This document shows, in pieces, positions 26,320 through 35,421 of a stretch of 64,000 nucleotides of DNA. The stretch comes from Oceanospirillum sp048270425 (GTDB taxonomy: Bacteria > Pseudomonadota > Gammaproteobacteria > Pseudomonadales > Halomonadaceae). The stretch spans positions 558,001-622,000 of the forward strand of contig JBLWSY010000001.1 in assembly GCA_048270425.1 (NCBI GenBank), in the 5' to 3' direction. The position numbers and the translations under genes are program-made. Each line of letters starts with the position of its first letter. Position 1 is the stretch's first letter. A model generated the notes under the pieces. It was given only the letters and a program-made list of their open reading frames with translations. It did not search any database and was not told the DNA's origin.

Positions 26320-27282
26320 ATGACCTTATTCTCAATTAAACAACTCAGCCGAAAGCTTACTGCAGGACTGGCTCTTATCTTAATCGCAACGTCACAGGCC
26401 TTTGCGTTGACGGTGGAAGACAGTTTCGGCAAACATGAATTTTCACAGCCTGCGACACGGGTGATAACCCTGAACTGGGGCGCGACGGAAGAGGTTCTCG
26501 AACTGGGTGTTACTCCAGTCGGTATCGCGGACATTCAGGGATACAAAACCTGGGTCGCAAGGCCGGAAGTTCCCGACGGTGTGATTGATGTTGGCACCCG
26601 AGCAGAACCTAACGTAGAGCGTCTGGCCGAACTTAAACCTGACCTCATCATCGTGGGCAGCATGCAGCAGGATATGGTTGCAAGACTCAGCCCGATCGCG
26701 CCCGTCCTCTATTTTGATAATTATCGGACTGATCACAGCAATATTCAGGCGATTGAGCATTCCTTTGTCGAGCTTGGGAAAGCCCTGGGCAAAGGGGTAG
26801 AGGCAACAAACAGGCTCAAAGAAAGAGATCAGACACTTGCCGATCTTAAGCGTAAGGTACGACAGCACTTTAACGACCAGCCGCCAAAGGTTAGCGTGGT
26901 TCGTTTTAGTGATGCGAACCACGCCCGTGTTTACGGCGACAACTCCATGCCAATGGCTGCTCTGGATGCTTTGGGTCTTGAAGCGTCATTTGATATCCCA
27001 AGCACCACATGGGGACAGGTGCAGAAGCCGATTCGGGATCTGGCCTACCTTGACGGTGTACTCCTGTATATCCGACCGTTACCGAACGAAGATGAACTCT
27101 TCAAGCGCCCGCTGTTTCGCATGATGCCTTTTGTATCAGAAGGCCGTATAGCCCCCGTGAAAGCAACCTGGACATACGGTGGGGCTCTGTCGATCCGTTA
27201 CCTTGCAGAGCACTTTGTTGATGCCCTGACCGCTATGCCGGCAGATATTCAAAACGCTAAATCCCGCGGAGCTTCCAACTGA
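26320..27282 (+). CDS. fhuD-like: Periplasmic ferric siderophore-binding protein
   Basis: A 320-residue class III solute-binding protein. A signal peptide (residues 1-29, ending SQAFA) exports it to the periplasm. The mature part begins with VEDSFGKHEFSQPATRVI and has the family motif LAELKPDLIIVGS in the N-lobe. It resembles FhuD/iron-hydroxamate binding proteins. It lies between the ATPase and permease genes, with the stop codon overlapping the permease start by one base (TGATG), indicating translational coupling. The hydroxamate preference is an inference from the FhuB-like fused permease and FhuE-like receptor. Confidence 0.92.
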   Translation: MTLFSIKQLSRKLTAGLALILIATSQAFALTVEDSFGKHEFSQPATRVITLNWGATEEVLELGVTPVGIADIQGYKTWVARPEVPDGVIDVGTRAEPNVERLAELKPDLIIVGSMQQDMVARLSPIAPVLYFDNYRTDHSNIQAIEHSFVELGKALGKGVEATNRLKERDQTLADLKRKVRQHFNDQPPKVSVVRFSDANHARVYGDNSMPMAALDALGLEASFDIPSTTWGQVQKPIRDLAYLDGVLLYIRPLPNEDELFKRPLFRMMPFVSEGRIAPVKATWTYGGALSIRYLAEHFVDALTAMPADIQNAKSRGASN

Positions 27283-29393
27283 TGGGAGAGCAAACATTGT
27301 CCCGTAATCACTCCGGACAAGAATCTTTAACGACGGCATTTTTCTCCAAAGCCGCCAACAGTCCCATAAAAGCCAATCCCGCCACGGGGTTTACGCTGGG
27401 TATTATCGCACTCTTGGCCATCAGCGTATGGCACCTTCAGACCCGAACCCAACTGCCATTGGCAGATCAGATAGGACTATGGCTTGGAACACAGGCTGAA
27501 AGCTTCAGCAGCTTTGAATATATCTACAGTGATATGCCAAGGCTATTGATGGCAATTATGGCCGGTGCGGTTCTTGGCCTTGTAGGCAGCATGATGCAGC
27601 AATTGCTGCAAAACCCTCTGGTTTCTCCCATGACTCTGGGTGCCTCCTCGGGTGCCTGGCTTGGGCTGGTTGCGGCCTCTGTTCTTGTTCCGGGTATTGC
27701 GGTCATCTACAGGGAGTGGTGGGCGCTGTCCGGCGCGGTTTTAGCAACAGGACTCTGTCTTCTGGTAGCACGCCGATCCGGCTTCAGGGGCCTGCCCATC
27801 GTTCTTTCCGGTATGGCGGTCAGTTTGCTCTTTGGTGCATTGGCTTCAGCAGTGGTTCTGCTGAATGATCAGTATGTGCGCAACCTCTTTATTTGGGGGG
27901 CAGGGGATCTCGCTCAGGGCGACTGGCAGGAAGTTCTTTGGTTGTTACCCCGACTGGCACCGGTGCTATTGCTGCTTGTTTTTGCTCATCGTCCACTAAT
28001 GCTGATGCGATTAGGGGATCAGGGCGCCCGTAGCAGGGGCCTGTCTTTGATCCCTGTGATGATTGCTCTGCTGTTGATCGCTCTATGGTTAACCGCAAGT
28101 GTGATATCCACTGTAGGACTGATCGGATTTATTGGCTTACTGACGCCCCAAATTGCCCGGCAGTTCTGTAGCCAATCCGCAAGGCAGGAGATGCTGGCCA
28201 GCGCAGTCATTGGCGCCTTCCTGCTCTGCCTGACCGATATCATCGCCTTAAGGGCAACGGACTTTTTCGGTCAACTCGTTCCCAGCGGGGCAGCTGCAGC
28301 ACTTATCGGAGCGCCAGCTCTGATTATTCTGGCGATAAAGCGCAAAAACAGTGAGAAAACACCGTCAGAAGCGATTCGACATGACCACGCCTTCTCAGAT
28401 CACACTCAACAGCCTTGGCTGCTGCGTTCGCCAAAAAAAGCCCGGAGCATTATCGCTCTGACAGCGATAGCCATTCTCTGTCTGGCCTTTTTTGTTTTTC
28501 CGAAAACGGTACTGGATGAGGGGCAGGCTCAAACGGTTTGGGGCTGGTTCTGGCCAGAAGGGTATCTCTGGCAATTACGTTGGCCAAGAGTTCTGACCGC
28601 AATGATGGCAGGGTTTGGTCTGGCGGTTGCCGGTACGGTGCTTCAGCGACTGATTCGCAACCCTCTGGCAAGTCCGGACATTCTGGGACTATCAGCAGGG
28701 GCAACCCTGAGCATCGTGGTTTTTATTCTGATTTTTGGTGCGCAATGGCTGATTTTCAGCCCGTTAATCGCTTTTGGCGGCAGCTTTGCGGTGCTGGCTC
28801 TCTTGCTGTTTCTGGGTAAAAAACAGTCCTTTACGCCAGGAATAATGGTATTGACCGGGATAGCCCTGACAGCCCTGCTGGATGCGATTCTGCAATTTAC
28901 TCTGGCAAGCGGCACGGATGAGGTCTTCTCGCTGCTGTTATGGATGTCCGGCTCGACCTATAAGGTTACCGACCAGCAAGCCATCATTCTCACCGTGGGT
29001 GTACTGATGCTCTCAGCCTTAACGCTGGTCTGGCACAGAGCGCTGACACTTATTGCGATTAGCGATGATGTTGCCCGGGCACGGGGCATCAATCTGGGTA
29101 AAACCCGGGGCTGGTTGCTCACACTGATTGCCGGTATCTGCGCTTTGATTACTGCGGTTATCGGACCGGTAGCTTTTATCGGGCTGTTGTCGCCCCATCT
29201 GGCAAATCTTTTGGGAGCAAAGCGTATTTTGCCTCAAATAGTGCTCGCTTCAATTGCCGGGGCGTTATTGATGGTTTTATCAGATTGGGTAGGGCGGGTT
29301 GCGCTTTATCCGGTACAGATCTCAGCAGGCGTTATCGCCTCTCTGATCGGAGGCAGCTACTTCATCTATCTGTTAACCCGTCAAAAAATTTGA
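27282..29393 (+). CDS. fhuB-like: Ferric siderophore ABC permease, fused double FecCD (FhuB type)
   Basis: 703 residues holding two complete FecCD permease repeats in tandem, about twenty hydrophobic segments in all. The repeat signatures are GSMMQQLLQNPLVSPMTLG in the first half and AGTVLQRLIRNPLASPDILG in the second. Each half also has the ATPase-contact loop (GFIGLLTPQIARQ; AFIGLLSPHLANL). The fused arrangement is the FhuB type known for hydroxamate uptake in enterobacteria, rather than the paired FecC/FecD genes. About 85 bases downstream a strong hairpin separates it from the ABC exporter gene. Confidence 0.94.
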   Translation: MGEQTLSRNHSGQESLTTAFFSKAANSPIKANPATGFTLGIIALLAISVWHLQTRTQLPLADQIGLWLGTQAESFSSFEYIYSDMPRLLMAIMAGAVLGLVGSMMQQLLQNPLVSPMTLGASSGAWLGLVAASVLVPGIAVIYREWWALSGAVLATGLCLLVARRSGFRGLPIVLSGMAVSLLFGALASAVVLLNDQYVRNLFIWGAGDLAQGDWQEVLWLLPRLAPVLLLLVFAHRPLMLMRLGDQGARSRGLSLIPVMIALLLIALWLTASVISTVGLIGFIGLLTPQIARQFCSQSARQEMLASAVIGAFLLCLTDIIALRATDFFGQLVPSGAAAALIGAPALIILAIKRKNSEKTPSEAIRHDHAFSDHTQQPWLLRSPKKARSIIALTAIAILCLAFFVFPKTVLDEGQAQTVWGWFWPEGYLWQLRWPRVLTAMMAGFGLAVAGTVLQRLIRNPLASPDILGLSAGATLSIVVFILIFGAQWLIFSPLIAFGGSFAVLALLLFLGKKQSFTPGIMVLTGIALTALLDAILQFTLASGTDEVFSLLLWMSGSTYKVTDQQAIILTVGVLMLSALTLVWHRALTLIAISDDVARARGINLGKTRGWLLTLIAGICALITAVIGPVAFIGLLSPHLANLLGAKRILPQIVLASIAGALLMVLSDWVGRVALYPVQISAGVIASLIGGSYFIYLLTRQKI

Positions 29394-29429
29394 CCCATCG
29401 TTTATTCAACCACTATTAAACAACCACGA

Positions 29430-29466
29430 ACACTGCGGGAGCTATTAATTCGATCTCCCGCAGTGT
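29430..29466 (+). repeat. 12-bp perfect hairpin between permease and ABC exporter genes
   Basis: ACACTGCGGGAG (29430-29441) pairs perfectly with CTCCCGCAGTGT (29455-29466) around a 13-base loop. Only a weak CTGTTT follows, so it may be a partial terminator or an mRNA-stabilising element that tunes expression of the next gene. Confidence 0.75.
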
Positions 29467-29497
29467 CTGTTTCACCCGAATCCCCACAGGAAATTCC

Positions 29498-31318
29498 ATG
29501 TTCCGACTTTTTGAACGTTTAACCGAACCCTTTCCGAAGGTGTCTCCGGCTCTTGAAGAAAAAGGGCTTATTACTTTTTACCGGCAGTACAGTCAGGGTT
29601 ATGCTGGTGTGCTTCTGGCGCTGGGCTCACTGACAGCAGCCATTGCCATTATTGAGCTGATTCTCTTTGGCTTTATAGGCGAACTGGTGGATTGGCTTGG
29701 GCATCGGGATCCTGCGACGCTCTGGCAGGAAGAGTCCTCAACACTGATCAGTATGTCATTACTGGTATTAGTCGCCTTGCCTGTTGCGGTTGTGCTCCAC
29801 TCGATGCTGTTCCATCAGAGCATTACGGTTAATTTCTCTATGGCTGTTCGCTGGATGGCGCACAAAAGACTGTTGGATCAGAGCTACAGTTTTTATCAGG
29901 ATGAATTTCCCGGACGTTTAGCGGCAAAGGTAATGCAAACCTCAGAGGCGTTTCGGGAAAGTCTGGTAAAACTCATGGAGTCCCTGCTTTACGTTGTAAT
30001 CTATGTGGGTGGCATGATTTATCTGATGGCCTCCGCTGACTGGCGTCTGTCTCTACCTCTTTGCGTCTGGGCGATCTGCTATCTGCTACTTATGGTGCGA
30101 GGCTTGCCCAACCTGAAAGCACGGGCTCAGGAACAGGCAGATGCACACTCAGTAATGACAGGCCGTCTGGCCGACAGCTACACCCATTTCAGCGCGGTAA
30201 AACTCTTTTCCCATGCTGGTCGCGAGTCCGATTATGCCAAGGAGGGCATGAATCAGTTTCTGAAGGCGGTTTACCCCCTGATGCGCGTTGTAACCAGTCT
30301 GAATGTTTCCGTTTGGCTGCTGAATGCCGGGCTGATTTTCGCAACAGTTGCCCTAGCCCTATGGCTTTGGAGTCAGAATAGCGTCACAACCGGAGCAATC
30401 GCTGTGGCGATGGCGCTAACGCTGCGACTCAAAAACCTATCTCAGTTCATCATGTGGGAAGTCGCGGCTCTTTTTCGCAATATAGGAGCGGTTCAGGATG
30501 GCTTTAAAACCCTGGCAAGGCCCCGTCAGGTTCAGGATCATTCCGAGGCTGAGCCACTGATAATAGAGCAAGGGGAGGTTCGCTTTAATCAGATTAGTTT
30601 TGCTTATCAGCCGGAACAGCCAGTCTTCCGGAGTCTAAACCTGACAGTTAAGGCCGGTGAGAAGATCGGCCTAGTGGGAGCATCCGGTGCCGGGAAATCC
30701 TCACTGATTCACCTGTTACTTCGCTTCTATGACCCGGATCAGGGCGATATTCGCATCGACGGACAAAATATCCGCCAGATCACTCAGGATAGTGTTCGGG
30801 GCGCTATCGGCGTTGTGAGTCAGGATACGGCCCTGTTGCATCGATCCGTCCGAGAGAATCTACTGTACGGACGCCCGGAAGCCACAGAGGACGAGATGAT
30901 AGAGGCCTGCAAACAGGCTCAGATTCACGATGTCATTATGGATCTGGTCGATGCCGAAGGCAGAACCGGCTACGACGCTTTTGTGGGCGAGCGGGGCGTT
31001 AAACTTTCCGGTGGACAGCGACAGCGGATCTCTATAGCTCGGGTTCTGATCAAAGATGCCCCTATTTTAGTGTTGGATGAAGCGACATCCGCACTGGATT
31101 CCGAATCCGAAGCCGCTATTCAGGAGCAATTGGAAACACTGATGCAGGGAAAAACGGTCATCGCAATCGCGCATCGATTATCAACCCTTTCCGCGATGGA
31201 TCGGCTTATTGTGCTCGACAGGGGAGAGATCAAAGAGCAGGGTAGTCATAAGCAGCTTATAGCTACAGATGGCCTGTACAGCCGTCTCTGGAAACGACAG
31301 ACAGGAAATTCTATCTAG
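29498..31318 (+). CDS. Exporter-type ABC transporter (fused membrane and ATPase domains)
   Basis: A 606-residue half-transporter: an N-terminal type I exporter membrane domain with six hydrophobic segments (about residues 35-330) and a C-terminal ATPase (about 355-600). The ATPase has Walker A GASGAGKSS, signature LSGGQRQRIS, Walker B ILVLDEAT and H-loop AIAHRL. It would work as a homodimer in the inner membrane. Exporters of this group occur in siderophore loci, where they move siderophores or spent ligand out of the cytoplasm or periplasm; a role here in recycling is an inference from location. There are no siderophore biosynthesis genes in the window. Confidence 0.88.
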   Translation: MFRLFERLTEPFPKVSPALEEKGLITFYRQYSQGYAGVLLALGSLTAAIAIIELILFGFIGELVDWLGHRDPATLWQEESSTLISMSLLVLVALPVAVVLHSMLFHQSITVNFSMAVRWMAHKRLLDQSYSFYQDEFPGRLAAKVMQTSEAFRESLVKLMESLLYVVIYVGGMIYLMASADWRLSLPLCVWAICYLLLMVRGLPNLKARAQEQADAHSVMTGRLADSYTHFSAVKLFSHAGRESDYAKEGMNQFLKAVYPLMRVVTSLNVSVWLLNAGLIFATVALALWLWSQNSVTTGAIAVAMALTLRLKNLSQFIMWEVAALFRNIGAVQDGFKTLARPRQVQDHSEAEPLIIEQGEVRFNQISFAYQPEQPVFRSLNLTVKAGEKIGLVGASGAGKSSLIHLLLRFYDPDQGDIRIDGQNIRQITQDSVRGAIGVVSQDTALLHRSVRENLLYGRPEATEDEMIEACKQAQIHDVIMDLVDAEGRTGYDAFVGERGVKLSGGQRQRISIARVLIKDAPILVLDEATSALDSESEAAIQEQLETLMQGKTVIAIAHRLSTLSAMDRLIVLDRGEIKEQGSHKQLIATDGLYSRLWKRQTGNSI

Positions 31319-31321
31319 CGA

Positions 31322-31359
31322 TTGATAATTATTAACATGCGATAATGATAACGATTTTT
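31322..31359 (+). promoter_or_regulatory. Fur-box region upstream of the TonB-dependent receptor
   Basis: GATAATGATAACGATTTTT (31341-31359) matches the Fur consensus at 15 of 19 positions. A weaker overlapping copy starts at 31324. TTGATA (31322-31327) and TGATAA (31346-31351), spaced 18, are a plausible promoter that Fur would cover. Confidence 0.75.
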
Positions 31360-31373
31360 ATTTAATGTATCGT

Positions 31374-31403
31374 ACCCCTCTCAATTCAGGAGGGGTATTT
31401 TTT
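31374..31403 (+). promoter_or_regulatory. Terminator-like hairpin enclosing the Shine-Dalgarno of the receptor gene
   Basis: ACCCCTC (31374-31380) pairs perfectly with GAGGGGT (31390-31396) around a 9-base loop, followed by ATTTTTT. The AGGAGG at 31388-31393, the only ribosome binding site for the ATG at 31406, lies partly in the 3' arm. It is downstream of the Fur-box promoter, so it sits in the leader and could attenuate transcription or mask translation initiation. It might alternatively terminate the upstream operon. Confidence 0.6.
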
Positions 31404-31405
31404 AA

Positions 31406-33493
31406 ATGACGTTCAAAAAGCAATACTTAGCACAAAGCATCAGCCTTATTCTGCTAACCTCAGTTGCCGCATCTGCTTCAGCAGAAGATCAGGCCGCTGT
31501 GAAGCTGGACACCCTGGAAGTCAACGCTCAGGACACGAATCCTGATAGCTACACCGCACCGGACGCGGCCACAGCCACCAAGATGAATCTCTCATTGCGT
31601 GAAACTCCCCAGGCGGTCGCCGTCATTACTCAAGCCCAACTGGACGACTTTAACGCTACAGACCTGAACGCTGCACTGGATCTGACAGCTGGCGTTACTG
31701 TTGAGCGGATCGAAACAGACCGCTCTTACTACACCGCCCGCGGCTTTGATATCACAAACTTTCAGTTTGACGGTGTAGGCCTGCCAACCACCAGCGGAAA
31801 TCTTTTTGGCGACATCGACAGCGCCATTGCAGAACGGATTGAAGTGCTGAAAGGTGCCAACGGCCTGATGTCCGGCACAGGCAACCCGTCGGCCACGGTG
31901 AACATTATCCGTAAGCGCCCAACGGAAGAATTTGCGGCATCTGCCAGTGTTTCCGCGGGGTCCTGGAACCAAAAACGTTTGGAAGGGGATATCTCCGGCA
32001 GTCTGACAGAATCCGGCAATGTCAGAGGACGTTTGGTGGTCGCAGGGCAGGATGGCGAATCGTATCTGGATCGCTATGAAAAACAGCGCACTCTTTTCTA
32101 CGGTGTTCTGGAAGCCGATATCAGTGATGCCACAACAGTAACTCTTGGCCATTCCACTCAAGACACACAAGCTGATAGTCCAATGTGGGGTGCGCTCACT
32201 CTCAAAGACACTAATGGAAACACATTCGATTACGACAGATCTGCCAGCACTGCAGCAGATTGGGCCTATTGGGACAATAAGATCGATAGTAGCTTTATCG
32301 AATTAAAGCAGGATCTTCCTGAAAACTGGCAGGGGACTGCTGTGCTTAATCGCACAAAACGGGTTTCAGACAGTAAGCTACTCTATGTTTATGGCTCTAT
32401 CGCGGCGGACGGGTCGGGTGCTGTTGCCTACCCATCGCTGTACGATAAAACGGAAACGGAAACGAGTCTGGATCTGTATGCCAATGGTCCATTTCAATTT
32501 GCCGGACGAACTCACGATGCCATTGTCGGTATTCAGATTAATCGTTCAGAATCCGAGGAAGAGTCCGTTTACGCGAACCCGCGTACCTTCGGCATAAACC
32601 TTGATGATGCGATGAAGGGTAATGTCGCTGACGTTCCAATCAATGGCGTGTCCAGCGGTGGCAACTGGGACTATACCGGTGAAAGCTTTTACGGTGCAGG
32701 ACGTTTCTCCGTGACAGACCAGCTATCTGTCCTGGCAGGAGCTCGTATCAGCCAGCTGGATATTGAAGGTGAATCTTATGATAAAACCAAAAACACCTCC
32801 TTTGAGGGAGAAGTAACCCCTTATCTGGGCGCTGTTTATGATCTGACCGATCAACACTCTCTCTATGCCAGCTATACACAGATTTTTACCCCCCAGACGG
32901 AACTGGATGTTAATGGAGATCAGCTCGATCCGGTTAAAGGTTCAAACATTGAATTTGGCATCAAGTCCGAATTTATCCCTGGGATTATTGCCACCGCTGC
33001 CGTATTCAAAAGCCAGCAGGACAACGTTGCCGAAGTTGCCGGCACCAAGGGTGCAGATAGCTACTACAAAGGTGTTGATGGGGTAACCAGCCAGGGTTTT
33101 GAAGTTGATATTGCCGGTGAACTCCTGCCGGGCTGGAAGGTGAGCGCGGGTTACACCAAAATCAAGGTTGAAGATGCCGACGGTAAAGAGGTAAAAAAAG
33201 AAGTGCCTAAAGAGATGTTTACCGCTTCAAGCCAATACCGCCCCGGCACTTTGCCAGAGCTGAAAGTTGGAGCCAGTGTGAAATGGCAGGGAGAAACCGA
33301 AAACACCGTTGTCTCTCAGAAATCCTATACTCTGGTAAACCTGATGGCCGGTTACGATCTGACCAGGAATCTTAACGCTTCTCTGGCAATCAATAACCTG
33401 ACCGATGAAAAGTACCTGAATAGCCTCTATTGGGATCAGGCTTTCTACGGTGCTCCACGTAACGTTATGGCTAAGGTTAACTGGACATACTAA
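31406..33493 (+). CDS. TonB-dependent siderophore receptor (FhuE/FpvA-like)
   Basis: A 695-residue outer-membrane receptor. A signal peptide ends near ASASA at residue 27; a TonB-box-like LDTLEV follows. The plug domain (about 50-160) has the siderophore-receptor signatures RETPQAVAVIT and YYTARGFDITNFQFDGVG, and the IEVLKGANGLMSGTGNPSAT stretch. The rest is a beta barrel ending in the aromatic residue Tyr, as barrel proteins do. It resembles receptors for hydroxamate or mixed siderophores (FhuE, FpvA), but ligand choice cannot be settled. It has its own Fur-type promoter and a strong terminator, and feeds the ABC importer encoded upstream. Confidence 0.93.
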   Translation: MTFKKQYLAQSISLILLTSVAASASAEDQAAVKLDTLEVNAQDTNPDSYTAPDAATATKMNLSLRETPQAVAVITQAQLDDFNATDLNAALDLTAGVTVERIETDRSYYTARGFDITNFQFDGVGLPTTSGNLFGDIDSAIAERIEVLKGANGLMSGTGNPSATVNIIRKRPTEEFAASASVSAGSWNQKRLEGDISGSLTESGNVRGRLVVAGQDGESYLDRYEKQRTLFYGVLEADISDATTVTLGHSTQDTQADSPMWGALTLKDTNGNTFDYDRSASTAADWAYWDNKIDSSFIELKQDLPENWQGTAVLNRTKRVSDSKLLYVYGSIAADGSGAVAYPSLYDKTETETSLDLYANGPFQFAGRTHDAIVGIQINRSESEEESVYANPRTFGINLDDAMKGNVADVPINGVSSGGNWDYTGESFYGAGRFSVTDQLSVLAGARISQLDIEGESYDKTKNTSFEGEVTPYLGAVYDLTDQHSLYASYTQIFTPQTELDVNGDQLDPVKGSNIEFGIKSEFIPGIIATAAVFKSQQDNVAEVAGTKGADSYYKGVDGVTSQGFEVDIAGELLPGWKVSAGYTKIKVEDADGKEVKKEVPKEMFTASSQYRPGTLPELKVGASVKWQGETENTVVSQKSYTLVNLMAGYDLTRNLNASLAINNLTDEKYLNSLYWDQAFYGAPRNVMAKVNWTY

Positions 33494-33520
33494 AAGCTTG
33501 TGTCCATCACGCAGGCAAAT

Positions 33521-33548
33521 AAAAAGGGAGCCCACGGGCTCCCTTTTT
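33521..33548. terminator. Bidirectional terminator between receptor and V-ATPase operon
   Basis: AAAAAGGGAGC pairs with GCTCCCTTTTT around a short C/G loop; A-run and T-run flank the stem, so it works in both directions. It serves the receptor gene (plus) and the end of the V-type ATPase operon (minus, stop at 33580). Confidence 0.92.
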
Positions 33549-33579
33549 AACGTCTGGCTCACACCAATTATCCAGCAGA

Positions 33580-35421
33580 TTACTCTTCAGCAAACATGCT
33601 TTGATTCAGCGGGAAGTGATTCAGATTATGGATCTCTTTCCAGTAACGCTTAAAGTCCGGGCCATCTTCATGGCTGTAGTTCAGATTTCGGAAGAAACCC
33701 GCCAGCTTAGTAAAGTGTTCCCGGATCGTATCCTTGTCATCCATCTCCGGATGCTCAAACAGGCAGCGTTTCAACAGACGGAAAACCCGCATCTGACGCT
33801 TCATCGGGGTGGAGGCGTCCACATCATCAAAAGCATCCTGCTGCAGATACACCTGATCCAGACACTGGGCGCGGTTAAAGGTCAGGAAATCCTGCAGAGT
33901 GACACCTTCTTCACCGGTTACCTGCATCATCTGCTGGATATCTTCACCCTGGGTCAGCAGTTTTTGCATCTGCTTCACATCATCAACCCACTCTGCATCC
34001 AGATGCTCGCCATACCAGTTGCTGAGCTGTTCAAGATAACGGGACCAGGAGATCAGGGGGTCAACAGCCGGGTAGGCACGCTTATATGCCCGGTCAGCAC
34101 TTAAGCCAAGGAAGGTTTTAACGGTACGCAGAGTCGACTGAGTAACAGGTTCTTCAAAGTTACCACCGGCAGGAGATACCGTACCGATCAGGGTCAGACT
34201 GCCTTGCTCACCCTCGTTATTGCGAATCAGGCCAGCACGTTCGTAGAGGCTTTTCACCGAGGAATCCAGATACGCCGGGAAAGCTTCCTCACCCGGAATC
34301 TCTTCCAGACGACCGGAGGTTTCACGCATCGCCTGCGCCCAACGAGAGGTGGAATCGGCAATCAGCAGGGCGTTATAACCCATCTGACGGTAATACTCAC
34401 TCAGGGTAATGCCCGTGTAGATAGAGGCTTCACGAGCTGCTACCGGCATCGATGAGGTATTACAGATGATGATGGTACGATCCATCAAAGTGCCACCCTT
34501 AGGATCCGGCAGGGCAGGGAACTCAGTAATCGTCTCTACCACCTCACCGGCACGCTCACCGCAGGCAACGATAATCACGATATCAACATCGGAGAAACGT
34601 GAGATCAGACTCTGCAGAACCGTCTTACCGGCACCAAAAGGTCCCGGGATACAAGCCGTACCGCCTTTGGCAATCGGGAAGAAGGTGTCGATCAGGCGGA
34701 TAGAGGTCAGCAGGGGCTGTTCCGGATATTCTCGCTCGCTGAAACGCTGAGCCAACAACGGCTGACAAACCGGAATACGAACCGGCCATTTCTGCTGCAT
34801 GGTCAGCTCATGTTCTTTGCCTCCAGTATCTTTAATACGGGCAATCGGAGTGGTCGTGGTGAAAGTGCCTTCCTGAATCCAGGTAACTTCCACATCCCCC
34901 ATCTGATTGAAGGGCACCATGATCTTGTGCTTAAAGCGACCTTCCTGAACATGACCAACCGGGTCACCGGCTTTAAGGCGACTGCCCACTTTAACGGTCG
35001 GCTGAAATGCCCATTGTTTCTGGCTGTCGATACCTTCAACCTGCAGACCACGGGGCAGGAAGAAGCCATGCTGACCGGCAATAATCTCCAGCGGGTTCTG
35101 CAAGCCATCATAAACCTGACCCAGCAAGCCCGGGCCAAGGGTTACGGACAGCATCTGACCGGATTGGCGAATAGGATCACCTATAGCAACCCCCCGGGTG
35201 TTCTCAAACACCTGTACGTCGGCCTCGCCGTGGCGGACTCTCAGAACCTCTGCCTGCAGGTATTCCTGACGCTCATCTGCCGGCACACGGGAAGGGCAGA
35301 TGTACACCACTTCGTTTTTAATCAATGGGTAGAAATTACCCTGCTCATCTTTTTCCAGTTTCAGGGTAACAATATCGTCCCTGACACCAGCTACCCGAGC
35401 GGTAATCTTTGCATCCTTCAT
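33580..35421 (-). CDS. ntpA/atpA: V/A-type ATPase catalytic subunit A
   Basis: A 613-residue catalytic subunit of the V1 head. The P-loop GPFGAGKTVLQ, the subunit-A-specific non-homologous insertion (about residues 100-200) and the ACGERAGEVVE and SRWAQAMRETSGRLEEIPGE-type motifs are all in place. It binds and hydrolyses (or makes) ATP at the A/B interface. It is the last gene of the operon and overlaps the preceding gene by one base. This order, with A last and B first, is unusual (see findings). Confidence 0.97.
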   Translation of the reverse strand: MKDAKITARVAGVRDDIVTLKLEKDEQGNFYPLIKNEVVYICPSRVPADERQEYLQAEVLRVRHGEADVQVFENTRGVAIGDPIRQSGQMLSVTLGPGLLGQVYDGLQNPLEIIAGQHGFFLPRGLQVEGIDSQKQWAFQPTVKVGSRLKAGDPVGHVQEGRFKHKIMVPFNQMGDVEVTWIQEGTFTTTTPIARIKDTGGKEHELTMQQKWPVRIPVCQPLLAQRFSEREYPEQPLLTSIRLIDTFFPIAKGGTACIPGPFGAGKTVLQSLISRFSDVDIVIIVACGERAGEVVETITEFPALPDPKGGTLMDRTIIICNTSSMPVAAREASIYTGITLSEYYRQMGYNALLIADSTSRWAQAMRETSGRLEEIPGEEAFPAYLDSSVKSLYERAGLIRNNEGEQGSLTLIGTVSPAGGNFEEPVTQSTLRTVKTFLGLSADRAYKRAYPAVDPLISWSRYLEQLSNWYGEHLDAEWVDDVKQMQKLLTQGEDIQQMMQVTGEEGVTLQDFLTFNRAQCLDQVYLQQDAFDDVDASTPMKRQMRVFRLLKRCLFEHPEMDDKDTIREHFTKLAGFFRNLNYSHEDGPDFKRYWKEIHNLNHFPLNQSMFAEE

